From Bradyrhizobium sp. BR 10289 (GTDB taxonomy: Bacteria > Pseudomonadota > Alphaproteobacteria > Rhizobiales > Xanthobacteraceae), in assembly GCF_019455385.1 (NCBI RefSeq), contig NZ_JACOFR010000004.1:372001-436000 (forward strand): DNA of 64,000 bases, in the 5' to 3' direction. Made by a program: the position numbers and the translations under genes. Within the stretch, counting starts at the first letter, position 1. Each line of letters starts with the position of its first letter. Below, one piece after another: positions 16,910 to 26,059 of this stretch. The notes beneath the pieces are model-generated. The model was not told the DNA's origin, ran no database searches, and saw nothing but the letters and a program-made list of their open reading frames with translations.

Positions 16910-17905
16910 TCAGTCCGGCATGCCCTTTTCGGGCCGGTTCTCTTCGCCTTCGACCAGTCCGCGGAAGGTGCGGCGTTCCATGACGGGCGCGACCATACCG
17001 GGGATATAGGCGTCGGAGACGAAGCGGCGGCAATGCTGCTCGAACATCTCGACCAGTCTGGATTTTCGTCCCTGGGAGAGGGTCAGCACGCCCATGACCA
17101 TCGGCCTGTGATCGCCGGACAGCCGAACCCGGGACACGCGCCGGCCGTCCAACGCAATCTCGCAGCGCGGCCGAACGTTCGCCAGCGTGTAGCCGTAGCC
17201 GTTGGCGACCATGGTCCGGATCACGTCCTGATGCGTGGAACGGGACACGATGTTCGGCTCGAGGCCTTCCTTCATGAACATGCTGAGGAAGTATTCGCGG
17301 CTGATCGGCAGATCCAGCAGGATCAGCGGCTCTCTCGCAAGCTCCTGCAAACTCACGGCAGAATGGCGTGCCAGCGGGCCGGCTTCACTGACCACGACAT
17401 GCGGCGGCAGGCTCGCCAGCGGCAGAAACTCGAACTCGTCGGGAATCAAGAGGTCGTAAGTGATGGCGACGTCGAGCTCGGCGCGCAGCAGGCGCTCCAG
17501 CAGCTGCTCGTGGTCGGCGACCGTCTGGATGATGCGCGATTCCGGATAGGTCGACGTGAACGAGTGCGACAGCTCCGGCATGACCATCGGCGCCAGCGTG
17601 ACCAGGCTTCCCAGAGACAATTGCCCCCGAATCCGCTCGCCGACCTCGGATGCGACCGAATAGACCTGCTCGGCCTGCTCGATCAGCCGCTTCGCCTCCA
17701 CGAGCAGCACGCGCCCCGCCGATGTGAGCGACAAGCCCTGGGCGTGGCGGCGCACGAAAAGCTGGGTCCCGAGTTCCTCCTCCAGATGCGCGATCGCCGT
17801 CGAGATCGAGGGCTGTGAGATGTTTACCCGCTCCGACGCCAGAGTGATGCTTCCGGTCTCCGCTGTGGCGATGAAATATTCGATCTGGCGTAGCGTATAT
17901 CTCAT
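16910..17905 (-). CDS. LysR-family transcriptional regulator
   Basis: A 331-residue regulator; the ATG at 17905 (MRYTLRQIEYFIATAETGS) is preferred over the GTG at 17938. The winged HTH is at residues 1-62 (ASERVNISQPSISTAIAHLEEELGTQLF), with a PBP2-type effector domain after it. It follows the DUF1028 gene by 65 bp on the same strand, so it may be the last gene of the aldolase-HpaB-reductase-RidA-DUF1028 operon or have its own promoter. As the only intact LysR of the block it is the likely regulator of the surrounding oxygenase genes. Confidence 0.92.
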   Translation of the reverse strand: MRYTLRQIEYFIATAETGSITLASERVNISQPSISTAIAHLEEELGTQLFVRRHAQGLSLTSAGRVLLVEAKRLIEQAEQVYSVASEVGERIRGQLSLGSLVTLAPMVMPELSHSFTSTYPESRIIQTVADHEQLLERLLRAELDVAITYDLLIPDEFEFLPLASLPPHVVVSEAGPLARHSAVSLQELAREPLILLDLPISREYFLSMFMKEGLEPNIVSRSTHQDVIRTMVANGYGYTLANVRPRCEIALDGRRVSRVRLSGDHRPMVMGVLTLSQGRKSRLVEMFEQHCRRFVSDAYIPGMVAPVMERRTFRGLVEGEENRPEKGMPD

Positions 17906-17970
17906 CAGCTTCTGTTCGCCCCCTGCATCGGACTCCACGGAGCCGACTTATAGCATGGGCGCGCGCCCGA

Positions 17971-18651
17971 TCAGGCCCTGTCGTCGCCGGCGACGCCGAA
18001 ACCGGGCGCAACGGACGGGTTTCTGGCCCGATCGATATAGGCGTCGACCTGGGGCTGGTAGACCTCCCAGAGCTTGCCGAGTTCCTCGATCGGACCATCG
18101 CTCCAATCGACCCGGAGATCCACGATCGGCCAGGATACGTCGCGCACCACATGGAGGCCGGCGGAATGAACCGGTCCGGCTTCTCCCCCCTGGGCGAGCC
18201 CGGCCCTCAGCGCCGCCAGCAGCCGCTCGACAAACGGCTCGCCTGCGCTGCCCTGATAGGCCGAAACCATGGCTGCCGGCACCTCGGCATTGGCGAGCAT
18301 GTTGCCCGCGGCAATCGCGCCGTCGCCACCATGGGTGGCGTGAATGCCGAGCGTATTGGCGCCTGAATAGGACGTGCTGCGTCCCTGCGAATCGACCACC
18401 ACGAGTTGCCGGTAGGCGATGAACGGCGTCGAGGCCACCAGCGCGTCGCGGACCTCGGTTGCACTCAGACCACGCGCCAGCAGATCGAGACCGATCTGAC
18501 CCAGCGCGGGATCGGTGATGTTCTGGCTCGCGACCGCACCGACCTTCGCGCGCAGATGGACGCAGCGGGCCGCAACGGCCGGAGACGAGGACGAGATCAC
18601 CATGCCGAACATCCCGGTGTCCGGGCATCGTGCCGTCAGGGAGAAGGTCAT
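17971..18651 (-). CDS. DUF1028 protein (Ntn-hydrolase-like)
   Basis: A 226-residue protein with the DUF1028 opening TFSLTARCPDTGMFGMVISSSSPAVAARC and the block RAKVGAVASQNITDPALGQIGLDLLARG. DUF1028 proteins have an Ntn-hydrolase-like fold and often occur in clusters for breakdown of nitrogen compounds; no reaction is established, though amide or lactam hydrolysis is a reasonable guess. It begins 7 bp after the RidA gene, and both belong to the five-gene operon 21990 to 17971. I cannot assign a catalytic residue: after the initiator Met the protein begins with Thr2, which could be a nucleophile. Confidence 0.85.
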   Translation of the reverse strand: MTFSLTARCPDTGMFGMVISSSSPAVAARCVHLRAKVGAVASQNITDPALGQIGLDLLARGLSATEVRDALVASTPFIAYRQLVVVDSQGRSTSYSGANTLGIHATHGGDGAIAAGNMLANAEVPAAMVSAYQGSAGEPFVERLLAALRAGLAQGGEAGPVHSAGLHVVRDVSWPIVDLRVDWSDGPIEELGKLWEVYQPQVDAYIDRARNPSVAPGFGVAGDDRA

Positions 18652-18658
18652 GCAGCCC

Positions 18659-19078
18659 TCACCTGCCGTCTGGGATGACGGCCGTCACGTCGACCTCGAC
18701 CAGCCATTCCGGCCGCGCCAGCGCCGACACGACGATCCCGGTCGAGACCGGGAAGACCCCTTTGAGGTACTCTCCGATCTTGCGATAGACCGCTTCGCGA
18801 TAGCGGGGATCGGTGATGTAGATCGTGATCTTGCAGATGTCGCCGAGTTCTGCGCCCGCCTCCCCCAGCAACGTCTTGACGTTCGTCATCGCCTGCTCGG
18901 TCTGGCCGGCGGCATCGCCGATGGCGACATTGACCGCGGTGTCGAGATCCTGGCCGACCTGGCCGCGCACGAACACCATGCTGCCCTTGGCGACCACGAC
19001 CTGGCACAGATCGTTGTCGAGCTTCTGCTCGGGATATGTGTCCTTGGTGTTGAACTTGCGGATGCGTTTATGGGTCAT
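18659..19078 (-). CDS. RidA-family protein (reactive imine/enamine deaminase-like)
   Basis: A 139-residue YjgF/YER057c/UK114 (RidA) family protein. It has the trimer-core pattern QVVVAKGSMVFVRGQVGQD and the C-terminal ALARPEWLVEVDVTAVIPD, in which the Arg fits the active-site Arg that binds the substrate carboxylate. RidA proteins speed hydrolysis of enamines/imines such as 2-aminoacrylate or, in RutC and other pathway-bound forms, an intermediate of ring breakdown. Placed between a flavin reductase and a DUF1028 gene, it suggests that the pathway makes an enamine or aminoacrylate-type intermediate, which points to a nitrogen-containing substrate. Confidence 0.9.
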   Translation of the reverse strand: MTHKRIRKFNTKDTYPEQKLDNDLCQVVVAKGSMVFVRGQVGQDLDTAVNVAIGDAAGQTEQAMTNVKTLLGEAGAELGDICKITIYITDPRYREAVYRKIGEYLKGVFPVSTGIVVSALARPEWLVEVDVTAVIPDGR

Positions 19079-19107
19079 CGACTGATCCTGATGTCGGAGT
19101 AAAACGA

Positions 19108-19647
19108 TTACGAGGCTTGAGAAGCCGGGATGGGATGGGCGCGGCCGTAGACGCGATCGGCATAGATCAAGGCCCGCCCCGAGCCCACCGTCACCGCGCC
19201 GACCGCGCCGACGAAGATGTGGTGGGTGCCGACGCGCTCGGACGACATGACACGGCAGTCGAATGCCACCACGGATTCAGCCAGCCGCGGCGCTCCGGTC
19301 TCACTCGGAAGCCATTGCCCATATGCAAACTTATCATCGCCGCCAAACTTGCTGCGGCCACCAAAATGATCGGCGATATCGGCCTGGTCGTCGCGCAGGA
19401 TATTGATGCAGAACACGCCATTGTCGACAATCGCGGCCGCTGTCTTGCTCTGATGATGGATGCAGACCAAAACGGTGGGAGTGCTGCCGTCGGCCGAGAC
19501 CGACGACATCGCCGAGACCGTGACGCCGGCACGCCCCGCCGGCCCATCCGTTGTCACGACGTTGACGCAAAATGCGGCCCGGCTCATGCCGTCGAGGAAC
19601 TGCGTCCGAATGTCCATTGCCGTCGGTTGCACGCTTATGGCTGACAT
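19108..19647 (-). CDS. Flavin reductase, HpaC/NtaB type
   Basis: A 179-residue flavin reductase-like domain protein. The ATG at 19647 begins MSAISVQPT; longer open reading upstream overlaps the HpaB-type gene and lacks family similarity. Typical blocks: FCVNVVTTDGPAGRAGVTVSAMSSVS, PTVLVCIHHQSKTAAAI, GVFCINILRDDQADIADHF and, at the end, HHIFVGAVGAVTVGSGRALIYADRVYG. It supplies reduced flavin from NAD(P)H to a partner monooxygenase. It lies 14 bp after the HpaB-type gene and is the only such reductase in the window, so it probably serves both HpaB copies and possibly the luciferase-like enzyme at 24653. Confidence 0.9.
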   Translation of the reverse strand: MSAISVQPTAMDIRTQFLDGMSRAAFCVNVVTTDGPAGRAGVTVSAMSSVSADGSTPTVLVCIHHQSKTAAAIVDNGVFCINILRDDQADIADHFGGRSKFGGDDKFAYGQWLPSETGAPRLAESVVAFDCRVMSSERVGTHHIFVGAVGAVTVGSGRALIYADRVYGRAHPIPASQAS

Positions 19648-19661
19648 GTCATGCCCTCTCG

Positions 19662-21176
19662 CTATTCGGCCGCATCGCGGATCTGTCCAAACCATTGGTT
19701 GACGGCACGATCCCCGGTCTGAGCACCCTTCTCTTTCATGACCCTCTCCGAGAGTCCTGCGGATCTGCGCACGAAATCGAGCGGACCGTCCCAATCGAAA
19801 TTTCGATAGACCGCGGCAAGGTGCGCGAACGGCGCCGACTGCGCGAACAGCTGGAAGGTCAGCCGATGGCCCGCATAGTCCGAGTTGAGCAGGTCGCGCG
19901 CAAAGGACAGTAGCCGGCGCCGGTCATCGGCGATCCAATGCTCATTGACGGTGTAGAACTTCTCCAGCCACGGCCCGGTCTCGGCATCCTCGAATGCCGC
20001 CTTGTCCGGCGTCACGCAGACCTGGCCGCCGCACAGTTCGCGCGCAACGTGCATCATCTCGTGCAGCTGCGAGCAAGCCAGCACGCGCCCGGTATAGAGC
20101 AGCGACTGGTTGGGCATCATCAGGCCGCCCGGGCTGCGCTCGGGCAAAGCGATTGCCGCCGTCAGATGCGCGTTGATCCCCTCGCGATAGATCGCGAGAT
20201 TGGAGAGCTTTTCCTGCACGGCTTGCCGTTTCTCGAGCCCGGTCTGGCGAACGTTGAACAGCGCCGCGCCGATCAGCATGTCGGCCAATTTCAGATTCCG
20301 CTGCACGAAGGCAAAGGCCGAGTAGCGATGCAGCGTGGCCCGGATGTAGGCCGCCGCCTTCGTATGCCGATAGAACAGCACATTGTCCCAAGGTATCAGG
20401 ACGTCGTCGAAGATCACCAGCGTATCGACCTCGTCGAACCGGTTCGACAACGGGTAGTCTTCGGCCGGGGCGCGGCCCGCAAAGCCGGTGCGGCAGATGA
20501 ATTTGAGGCTTGGGGCATTGAGATCGCAGATGAACCCAACCGCGTAATCGGAATAGGCGTCATCGCCCCAATTCGCGATGGTCGGCTTGGTGAACGCCTG
20601 ATTGGCGTAGGCCGCGGCTGTCTCGTATTTGGCGCCACGCACCACGATCCCGGCGTCGGTCTCCTTCACGACATGCAGCAACATGTCGGGATCCTGGTCC
20701 TGCGGGGCCTTGGAGCGGTCCCCCTTGGGGTCCGTATTTGCCGAGACGTGGAACGGATCGGAGTGCAGCACCTTCAGAATGTGGTTGCGAATGTTTTTGG
20801 AGAATTGCGGATCGACGTCGTTGAGCACGTCCTGCCCGTCGAACAGCGACCACATTTCGCCGACCGTCTCGTCGCCGACGCGGGTGATGATGCCGCCGAC
20901 ATCCTCGAGAACCGTATCGGTCGCGCGACGCTTGTCCCACCAATCCTGCTGACTGAGCGGCAACTTGTTGTTGATCGCATTGACCTCGCCGTCCTCGCGG
21001 TAGGTCATCAGATGCCGCGTCGCCGGGTCATGCTGAAGGTTGTAGATCCGTGCCCTGAGGTCAACCAGCGGCTTGAACGCCGGATGGACGGTGACGTCCT
21101 TGATCTTCTCGCCGTTCATATAGACCGCGCGGCCGTCGCGAATGGAGGCTTTGTATTCTTCGCCCGTGCGTATCAT
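19662..21176 (-). CDS. HpaB-family FADH2-dependent monooxygenase, copy 2
   Basis: A 504-residue paralogue of the gene at 13479-14933, with the same opening MIRTGEEYK, HVSANTDPKGDRS, ETDAGIVVRGAKYETAAAYANQ, RFDEVDTLVIFDDVLIPWDNVLFYRH and REGINAHLTAAIALPERSPGG. It is about 20 residues longer at the C-terminus (GAQTGDRAVNQWFGQIRDAAE). The differences are spread along the whole length, so the duplication is not recent. It lies between the class II aldolase and the flavin reductase, an oxygenase/reductase pair. Hydroxylation of an aromatic or heteroaromatic ring is likely; the natural substrate is unknown. Confidence 0.92.
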   Translation of the reverse strand: MIRTGEEYKASIRDGRAVYMNGEKIKDVTVHPAFKPLVDLRARIYNLQHDPATRHLMTYREDGEVNAINNKLPLSQQDWWDKRRATDTVLEDVGGIITRVGDETVGEMWSLFDGQDVLNDVDPQFSKNIRNHILKVLHSDPFHVSANTDPKGDRSKAPQDQDPDMLLHVVKETDAGIVVRGAKYETAAAYANQAFTKPTIANWGDDAYSDYAVGFICDLNAPSLKFICRTGFAGRAPAEDYPLSNRFDEVDTLVIFDDVLIPWDNVLFYRHTKAAAYIRATLHRYSAFAFVQRNLKLADMLIGAALFNVRQTGLEKRQAVQEKLSNLAIYREGINAHLTAAIALPERSPGGLMMPNQSLLYTGRVLACSQLHEMMHVARELCGGQVCVTPDKAAFEDAETGPWLEKFYTVNEHWIADDRRRLLSFARDLLNSDYAGHRLTFQLFAQSAPFAHLAAVYRNFDWDGPLDFVRRSAGLSERVMKEKGAQTGDRAVNQWFGQIRDAAE

Positions 21177-21243
21177 GCCCGCTCCTGTCTCGATCTCTCA
21201 GCGGCATTCCGAGACCTGCCGGAACACCGCTCTCCGGCAACCG

Positions 21244-21990
21244 TCAATGCGCGTAGGACGGGTCCTCGGCATCCAGGATGCACTTCATCTCCTCGAAATG
21301 CGCGATCGAGAAATCCGTAATCTGCTCCCAATCCTGCGCCGTGCTTTCAGCGACGGCGTCGGGGAGCACTTTCAACGGTTGCCCCGTCGCGTAGGCCTGG
21401 ACCAGGATCTGGCAGGCACGCTCGAGCGTGTAGATGTCGTCGAAGGCTTCGCCGACCGTATTGGCGATCACGAGCACGCCGTGGTTTCCCATCATCAACC
21501 GCGACTTGTTGCCAAGCAGCGCGGCAAGGCGCGCGCCTTCCTGCTCACTGTCGGCCATGCCGCCATAGCGGTCGTCGATGGCAAGGCGATTGAAATAGCG
21601 CGCGGTATTCTGATCGATCGGCTTGATCTGGGGATCCATCAGCGATGCGATCGTGGTCGCGAAAGGCGGATGGAGATGCATCACGACCCGTGCCTGGGGC
21701 AGTTGCCTGTGCATCTGGCCATGGATGGCCCAGGCCGTCGGATCGACGTCCGGCCGTCCCTCGACGCCTCGCTCGTCATCAAGGTCGAACAGAACCAGGT
21801 CGCTGGCCTTGATGCGCGAAAAGTGCCGCCACTTCGGATTCATCAGGAAGCGACGTCCGTCGGCGGAGATCGCGGCACTGAAATGGTTGGCGACGGCCTC
21901 GTGCATGCCAAGCCTCGCGATGCTGCGGAACGCGGCGGCGAGATCAACACGAAGCTGCTGCTCGTCCGGCAAGGTGGCGGAATTCGTCAT
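21244..21990 (-). CDS. Class II aldolase/adducin-family protein
   Basis: A 248-residue zinc enzyme of the AraD/FucA fold. The metal ligands are visible as H105 and H107 (VVMHLHPPFA) and H170 (MGNHGVLV); the usual acidic residue in the first block is less clear. Members cleave fuculose-phosphate-like aldols, epimerise ribulose-5-phosphate, or decarboxylate or cleave products of aromatic ring breakdown. It is the first gene of the operon aldolase, HpaB-type oxygenase, flavin reductase, RidA, DUF1028, and its promoter must lie in the 275-bp region shared with the divergent ABC operon (21991-22265). That region is AT-richer near 22045-22065 but has no clear repeat. Confidence 0.87.
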   Translation of the reverse strand: MTNSATLPDEQQLRVDLAAAFRSIARLGMHEAVANHFSAAISADGRRFLMNPKWRHFSRIKASDLVLFDLDDERGVEGRPDVDPTAWAIHGQMHRQLPQARVVMHLHPPFATTIASLMDPQIKPIDQNTARYFNRLAIDDRYGGMADSEQEGARLAALLGNKSRLMMGNHGVLVIANTVGEAFDDIYTLERACQILVQAYATGQPLKVLPDAVAESTAQDWEQITDFSIAHFEEMKCILDAEDPSYAH

Positions 21991-22265
21991 CTATGGCTCC
22001 TCCGAGACGCGAGGTCAGGCCGGGAGACTTATGGATTCCGTTGCAGGCGTAAAATAAGAAAATCGTCGCCGCTGATTACCGGAAAGCTATAGCGGTCGAT
22101 CGCCAACGCCGAAGGCGAGAAGATCAAGGGTTGATCACTGTTCGCCCAATAATTCCGCAACCGCATCGATTAGGCCTCGTCTAAGCAAAGGGCCCGGTTT
22201 TCGTAATTTACACGTTGCGGATCCCGACGGCTTACTTTGTCCGAGTTGACCTGACAGGATCTGTA

Positions 22266-23477
22266 ATGGACGCGATCCGTGCCGCTCCACCCCTTCGAAG
22301 CCGCCGTAGCGACGTGTTTCGTATGTTGTGGCGATCGTCGCGCAATGCACAGGATACGGCCTCCAGGCTCGCCCCATCGGACCAGACGTCCGCATCGGCA
22401 CCGGCCGCATCGACCGTCAAGCTGCATGTGCGCGGCATCTCGAAGGCTTACGGCGAGGCAACGGTGCTCGGACCGATCGAGCTGAAGGTCGTCGCCGGCG
22501 AGCTGCTCGCGGTTCTCGGTCCATCGGGGTCCGGCAAGACGACGCTCCTCCAGATCATCTGCGGTCTGGTCGAGCCCTCGGGCGGCCAGCTGATCATCGA
22601 TGGCCGCGACGAGACCGACAATTCCGCTGACAAGCGCGACATCGGCGTGGTGTTTCAGAACTACGCACTGTTCCCTCACCTCACTGTCCGTGAAAACGTC
22701 GCGTTCCCGCTGCAGATGCGGCGCGTTCCCGCGGCTGAAATCAAGAGCCGGGCGGACGCCACACTCGCGATGGTCGGGCTGTCGGACTTCGCCAACCGCT
22801 TTCCCCGCGAACTGTCCGGCGGCCAGCAGCAGCGCGTCGCGCTGGCGCGCTGCTTCGTCTATCGGCCGTCGCTGATCCTGATGGATGAGTCACTGTCCGC
22901 CCTCGACAAGAAGCTCAGGGAGGACATGCGGATCGAGATCAAGCGACTGCACCGCGAGACCGGTGCAACCATCATCTTCGTGACGCACGATCAGGAAGAA
23001 GCCCTCGCACTGGCTGACCGCATATGCCTGATGAACGAGGGCCGAATCGAGCAGCTCGGTACGCCCCAGGACATCTACGAACGGCCGGCCAACACGTTCG
23101 TCGCCGATTTCATCGGCGCGTCCAATCTGATCCATGGCAGCATTGCTGCCAACGGACGCCTCGAGACACGCGATGGCATCCTGCCGCTGCCCGACGGTTG
23201 CGATATGCAGCCCGGCCGACCGGCTGCGCTGGTGGTGCGCCCGGAAAAGCTCGTTCTCTGCGGCGGTGACGACGCGCTGTTGAGCGGTCGTGTTCAGGAA
23301 AGCATCTATGCGGGTTCGGAGACGCGGCTTCTGGTCCGCCTCGCCAGCGGCACCGCGATCACCGTGCGTCGTACGGCCGGCCTGCCGCCGGTCGAAATCG
23401 ACGAGAACGTCTTTATCCGGTGGGAGCGCAACCAGGCCAGGGTCCTCGACAGCAGTCCATCAATATCGGGCGCATGA
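22266..23477 (+). CDS. ABC importer ATPase, PotA type (system B)
   Basis: A 403-residue protein when started at the ATG at 22266 (weak CAGGA site before it); the family region begins only near residue 50, so a later start cannot be excluded. Walker A GPSGSGKTT, Q-loop VFQNYALFPH, signature LSGGQQQR, and Walker B LILMDESLSALDKKL with Ser in place of the usual Pro after DE. The C-terminal TOBE region follows (LVVRPEKLVLCGG). It opens a plus-strand operon with a binding protein, a luciferase-like monooxygenase and a fused permease, divergent from the aldolase-HpaB operon. Confidence 0.92.
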   Translation: MDAIRAAPPLRSRRSDVFRMLWRSSRNAQDTASRLAPSDQTSASAPAASTVKLHVRGISKAYGEATVLGPIELKVVAGELLAVLGPSGSGKTTLLQIICGLVEPSGGQLIIDGRDETDNSADKRDIGVVFQNYALFPHLTVRENVAFPLQMRRVPAAEIKSRADATLAMVGLSDFANRFPRELSGGQQQRVALARCFVYRPSLILMDESLSALDKKLREDMRIEIKRLHRETGATIIFVTHDQEEALALADRICLMNEGRIEQLGTPQDIYERPANTFVADFIGASNLIHGSIAANGRLETRDGILPLPDGCDMQPGRPAALVVRPEKLVLCGGDDALLSGRVQESIYAGSETRLLVRLASGTAITVRRTAGLPPVEIDENVFIRWERNQARVLDSSPSISGA

Positions 23478-23537
23478 CGCCACGCCATTACATCACGCCG
23501 TTCCGACATCAGTCAGTGCATCACGGGGAGAACAACA

Positions 23538-24617
23538 ATGTCCGCCACCACGCGCATCTCACGACGAAAGCTTCTGAAGGCCGCAGGCGTCGCCGCCACC
23601 GGCGTCGCACTGCCCGCGGTCTGGTCCGGACGGGCCAGTGCGGCCGAGCAGATCACCGTCGCTGACGTCGGCGGCGCCCCGGGCGCGGCACTGCGCACCG
23701 CCTTCTATGATCCATTCGAGAAGGCCACCGGCATCCGCGTCGAAGGCGTTGCCCACGAATCCGACCCGGTCACGCAGTTCAAGGTCATCGTCGACACGAA
23801 CAGCAAGCTCTGGGACGTCTGCATGGTGACCCCCGACGACGTGCTGCGCCTGACCCAGGAGAAGAACTACCTCGAGCCGCTCGAAATCACCAAGGGGCCG
23901 GATGATGAACTGATTCCGGGCGCTCTGATGCCGAACTGGTTCGGCTTCTCGGCCTACGGCATCGTGATGGCCTACCGCACCGACGTTTACAAGAAGGAGG
24001 CCCCGACGGGCTGGGCCGATTTCTGGAACACGACCAAGTTTCCGGGGCGCCGCGGCCTCTATCGCAATCCCAAGGGGGTGCTGGAATCGGCGCTGCTCGC
24101 CGATGGGGTGGACCCGAAGAATCTCTATCCCCTCGACGTCGACCGCGCCTTCAAGATGATGGACAAGATCCGCTCCGAGGTCGCGGTGTGGTGGACCGCG
24201 GGCGCTCAGAACACCCAGATCCTGCAGAACGGCGAAGTCGACATGGCCGACACCTGGTCAGCGCGCGCCTTTGCCGCAATCGATTCCGGCGCTCCGGTCA
24301 ACATCGTCTGGAAAGGCCTCTACTCCATCGACGGCTGGTCGATTCCGCTGGGAACGACGAAGCTGAAGCAAGCCCGTGAATTCGTGAAATTCTCCATGCA
24401 ACCCGAGCGCCAGGCCGCCTATTCCAGCATCGTCGCCAACGGTCCGAGCAACCTCAAGGCCTACAAGTTCATCACGCCCGAACGCGCCAAGGTGCTTCCG
24501 ACTCTCCCTGACAATCTCGCCGGGCTCACCGTGCGCGACTATGCCTATTGGGGCAAGAACTACGCGGCAGTCTCCGAGCGCTTCCAGGAATGGCTGCTGA
24601 TGGGCGGCAAGAAATAA
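23538..24617 (+). CDS. Periplasmic binding protein, PotD-like, Tat-exported (system B)
   Basis: A 359-residue binding protein with a twin-arginine signal (SRRKLLKAAG near residues 8-17, cleavage near SAAEQ). The mature part fits the polyamine/Fe solute-binding family: YDPFEKATGIRVEGVAHESDPVTQF, then FGFSAYGIVMAYRTDVY and NGEVDMADTWSARAF. Tat export suggests that it folds or binds its ligand before export; system A uses a Sec signal instead. It shares only the general fold with the system A protein, so the two importers probably take up different compounds. Confidence 0.9.
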   Translation: MSATTRISRRKLLKAAGVAATGVALPAVWSGRASAAEQITVADVGGAPGAALRTAFYDPFEKATGIRVEGVAHESDPVTQFKVIVDTNSKLWDVCMVTPDDVLRLTQEKNYLEPLEITKGPDDELIPGALMPNWFGFSAYGIVMAYRTDVYKKEAPTGWADFWNTTKFPGRRGLYRNPKGVLESALLADGVDPKNLYPLDVDRAFKMMDKIRSEVAVWWTAGAQNTQILQNGEVDMADTWSARAFAAIDSGAPVNIVWKGLYSIDGWSIPLGTTKLKQAREFVKFSMQPERQAAYSSIVANGPSNLKAYKFITPERAKVLPTLPDNLAGLTVRDYAYWGKNYAAVSERFQEWLLMGGKK

Positions 24618-24652
24618 TCTCTGCGGCGGCACGAAAACATGGAGGGATGGTC

Positions 24653-26014
24653 ATGAGCAAGAAGAAGCAGATGGTGATCGGTGCGCTGGTGCATGCCAAC
24701 GGATCGCATGCGGCGTCCTGGTTGATGGACGAGGCGCGGCCGCACGCTTCGACCGATATCGACTACTACCGCGAGATGGCGCAACTCGCCGAACGCGGCA
24801 AGTTCGACTTCTTCTTCATCGCGGACACGCCGGCCGCGCGCACCGAGAATCTGAGAGCCTGGAGCCGGTCGCCGCTGTTCATGAACGTCCTGGAGCCGAT
24901 CACGCTGCTTTCGGCCATCGCGGGGGCGACGACCCGTATCGGCCTCGGGGCGACCGCATCAACCAGCTTCTACGAACCGTATAATATCGCCAGGCTGTTC
25001 TCCTCACTGGATCACATCTCGCATGGCCGCGCCGCCTGGAACGTGGTGACGTCCGCCAACGATTATGCGGCGCGCAATTTTGGTCTCGAACGACTCCCCC
25101 CGCACGCCGACCGCTACACCAAGGCGAAGGAGTTTCTCGAAGTCGTCGAGGCGCTCTGGGACACCTGGGAAGACGGCGCCTTCGTCTACGACAAGGAGAC
25201 GTGCCAGAGCTTCCTGCCCGAGAAGCAGCATCTGGTCGATCACAAGGGCAAGTACTTCACCGTGCATGGCGCGCTCAACATCGAACGCTCGCCGCAGGGC
25301 CGCCCGGTCATCATCCAGGCCGGCGCGTCCGACACCGGTCGCGACTTCGCGGCCGAACATGCCGAAGTGGTGTTCGGATCGAGCGGCAATCTCGATGCCG
25401 CCAAAGCCTTCTACAGCGATCTCAAGACGCGGATGGCCAAGTTCGGCCGTCGGCCCGACGATCTGAAGATCGCCTCGGGAATTTCAGTCGTGATCGGCGA
25501 CACCGAGCAGGAAGCCCGCGACAAGCTCGATCGCTGGCAGGACCTCGTCCATCCCGATGTCGGCATCTTGCGCCTCGGACAGGATCTCGAAACCGACCTG
25601 TCGGATCTCCCGCTCGACGAACCGGTGCCGGTCAGCCGGATTCCCGCGACATCAAACCTCCACAAGGCTTATTTCGACGAGATCGCAGGCTTGATCCGCC
25701 AGGGCCTGACGTTGCGCGAGATCGCGCGCCGCTTCAATCGCGCCAAGGCAACGTTCTGCGGCACCGCGACCCAGGTGGCCGATCACATGGAGGCCTGGAT
25801 CGAGGCGGGTGCCTGCGACGGGTTCATGATCTCTTTCGTAGCGCTGCCGAGCACGATGACAGACTTCGTCGAGAAGGTGGTCCCGGAGCTGCAGCGACGC
25901 GGACGGTTCCGCCACGACTATGAAGGACGAACCCTCCGTGAGCACCTCGGCCTGGCACGGCCTGAGAACCGCCACACCGCATTGGCGTCCACGCGGACTG
26001 CCAAGCGCGCATAG
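24653..26014 (+). CDS. Luciferase-like flavin monooxygenase, NtaA/SnaA/DszA family
   Basis: A 453-residue FMN-dependent monooxygenase. The ATG at 24653 is chosen because GGAGGG ends six bases before it; the ATG at 24647 touches that site. Diagnostic parts are the opening VIGALVHANGSHAASW, YREMAQLAERGKFDFFFIADTPA, TRIGLGATASTSFYEPYNIARLFSSLDHISHGRAAWNVVTS and QAGASDTGRDFAAEHAEVVF. The family oxidises nitrilotriacetate/EDTA, dibenzothiophene sulfone, pristinamycin precursors and alkyl- or aminopolycarboxylates using reduced FMN. Sitting between the binding protein and the permease of importer B, it probably attacks the compound that importer brings in. Confidence 0.9.
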   Translation: MSKKKQMVIGALVHANGSHAASWLMDEARPHASTDIDYYREMAQLAERGKFDFFFIADTPAARTENLRAWSRSPLFMNVLEPITLLSAIAGATTRIGLGATASTSFYEPYNIARLFSSLDHISHGRAAWNVVTSANDYAARNFGLERLPPHADRYTKAKEFLEVVEALWDTWEDGAFVYDKETCQSFLPEKQHLVDHKGKYFTVHGALNIERSPQGRPVIIQAGASDTGRDFAAEHAEVVFGSSGNLDAAKAFYSDLKTRMAKFGRRPDDLKIASGISVVIGDTEQEARDKLDRWQDLVHPDVGILRLGQDLETDLSDLPLDEPVPVSRIPATSNLHKAYFDEIAGLIRQGLTLREIARRFNRAKATFCGTATQVADHMEAWIEAGACDGFMISFVALPSTMTDFVEKVVPELQRRGRFRHDYEGRTLREHLGLARPENRHTALASTRTAKRA

Positions 26015-26059
26015 GCCGAGATGACCGCGCTCCGACGGATCGAACGAGAGCACTGAGTG

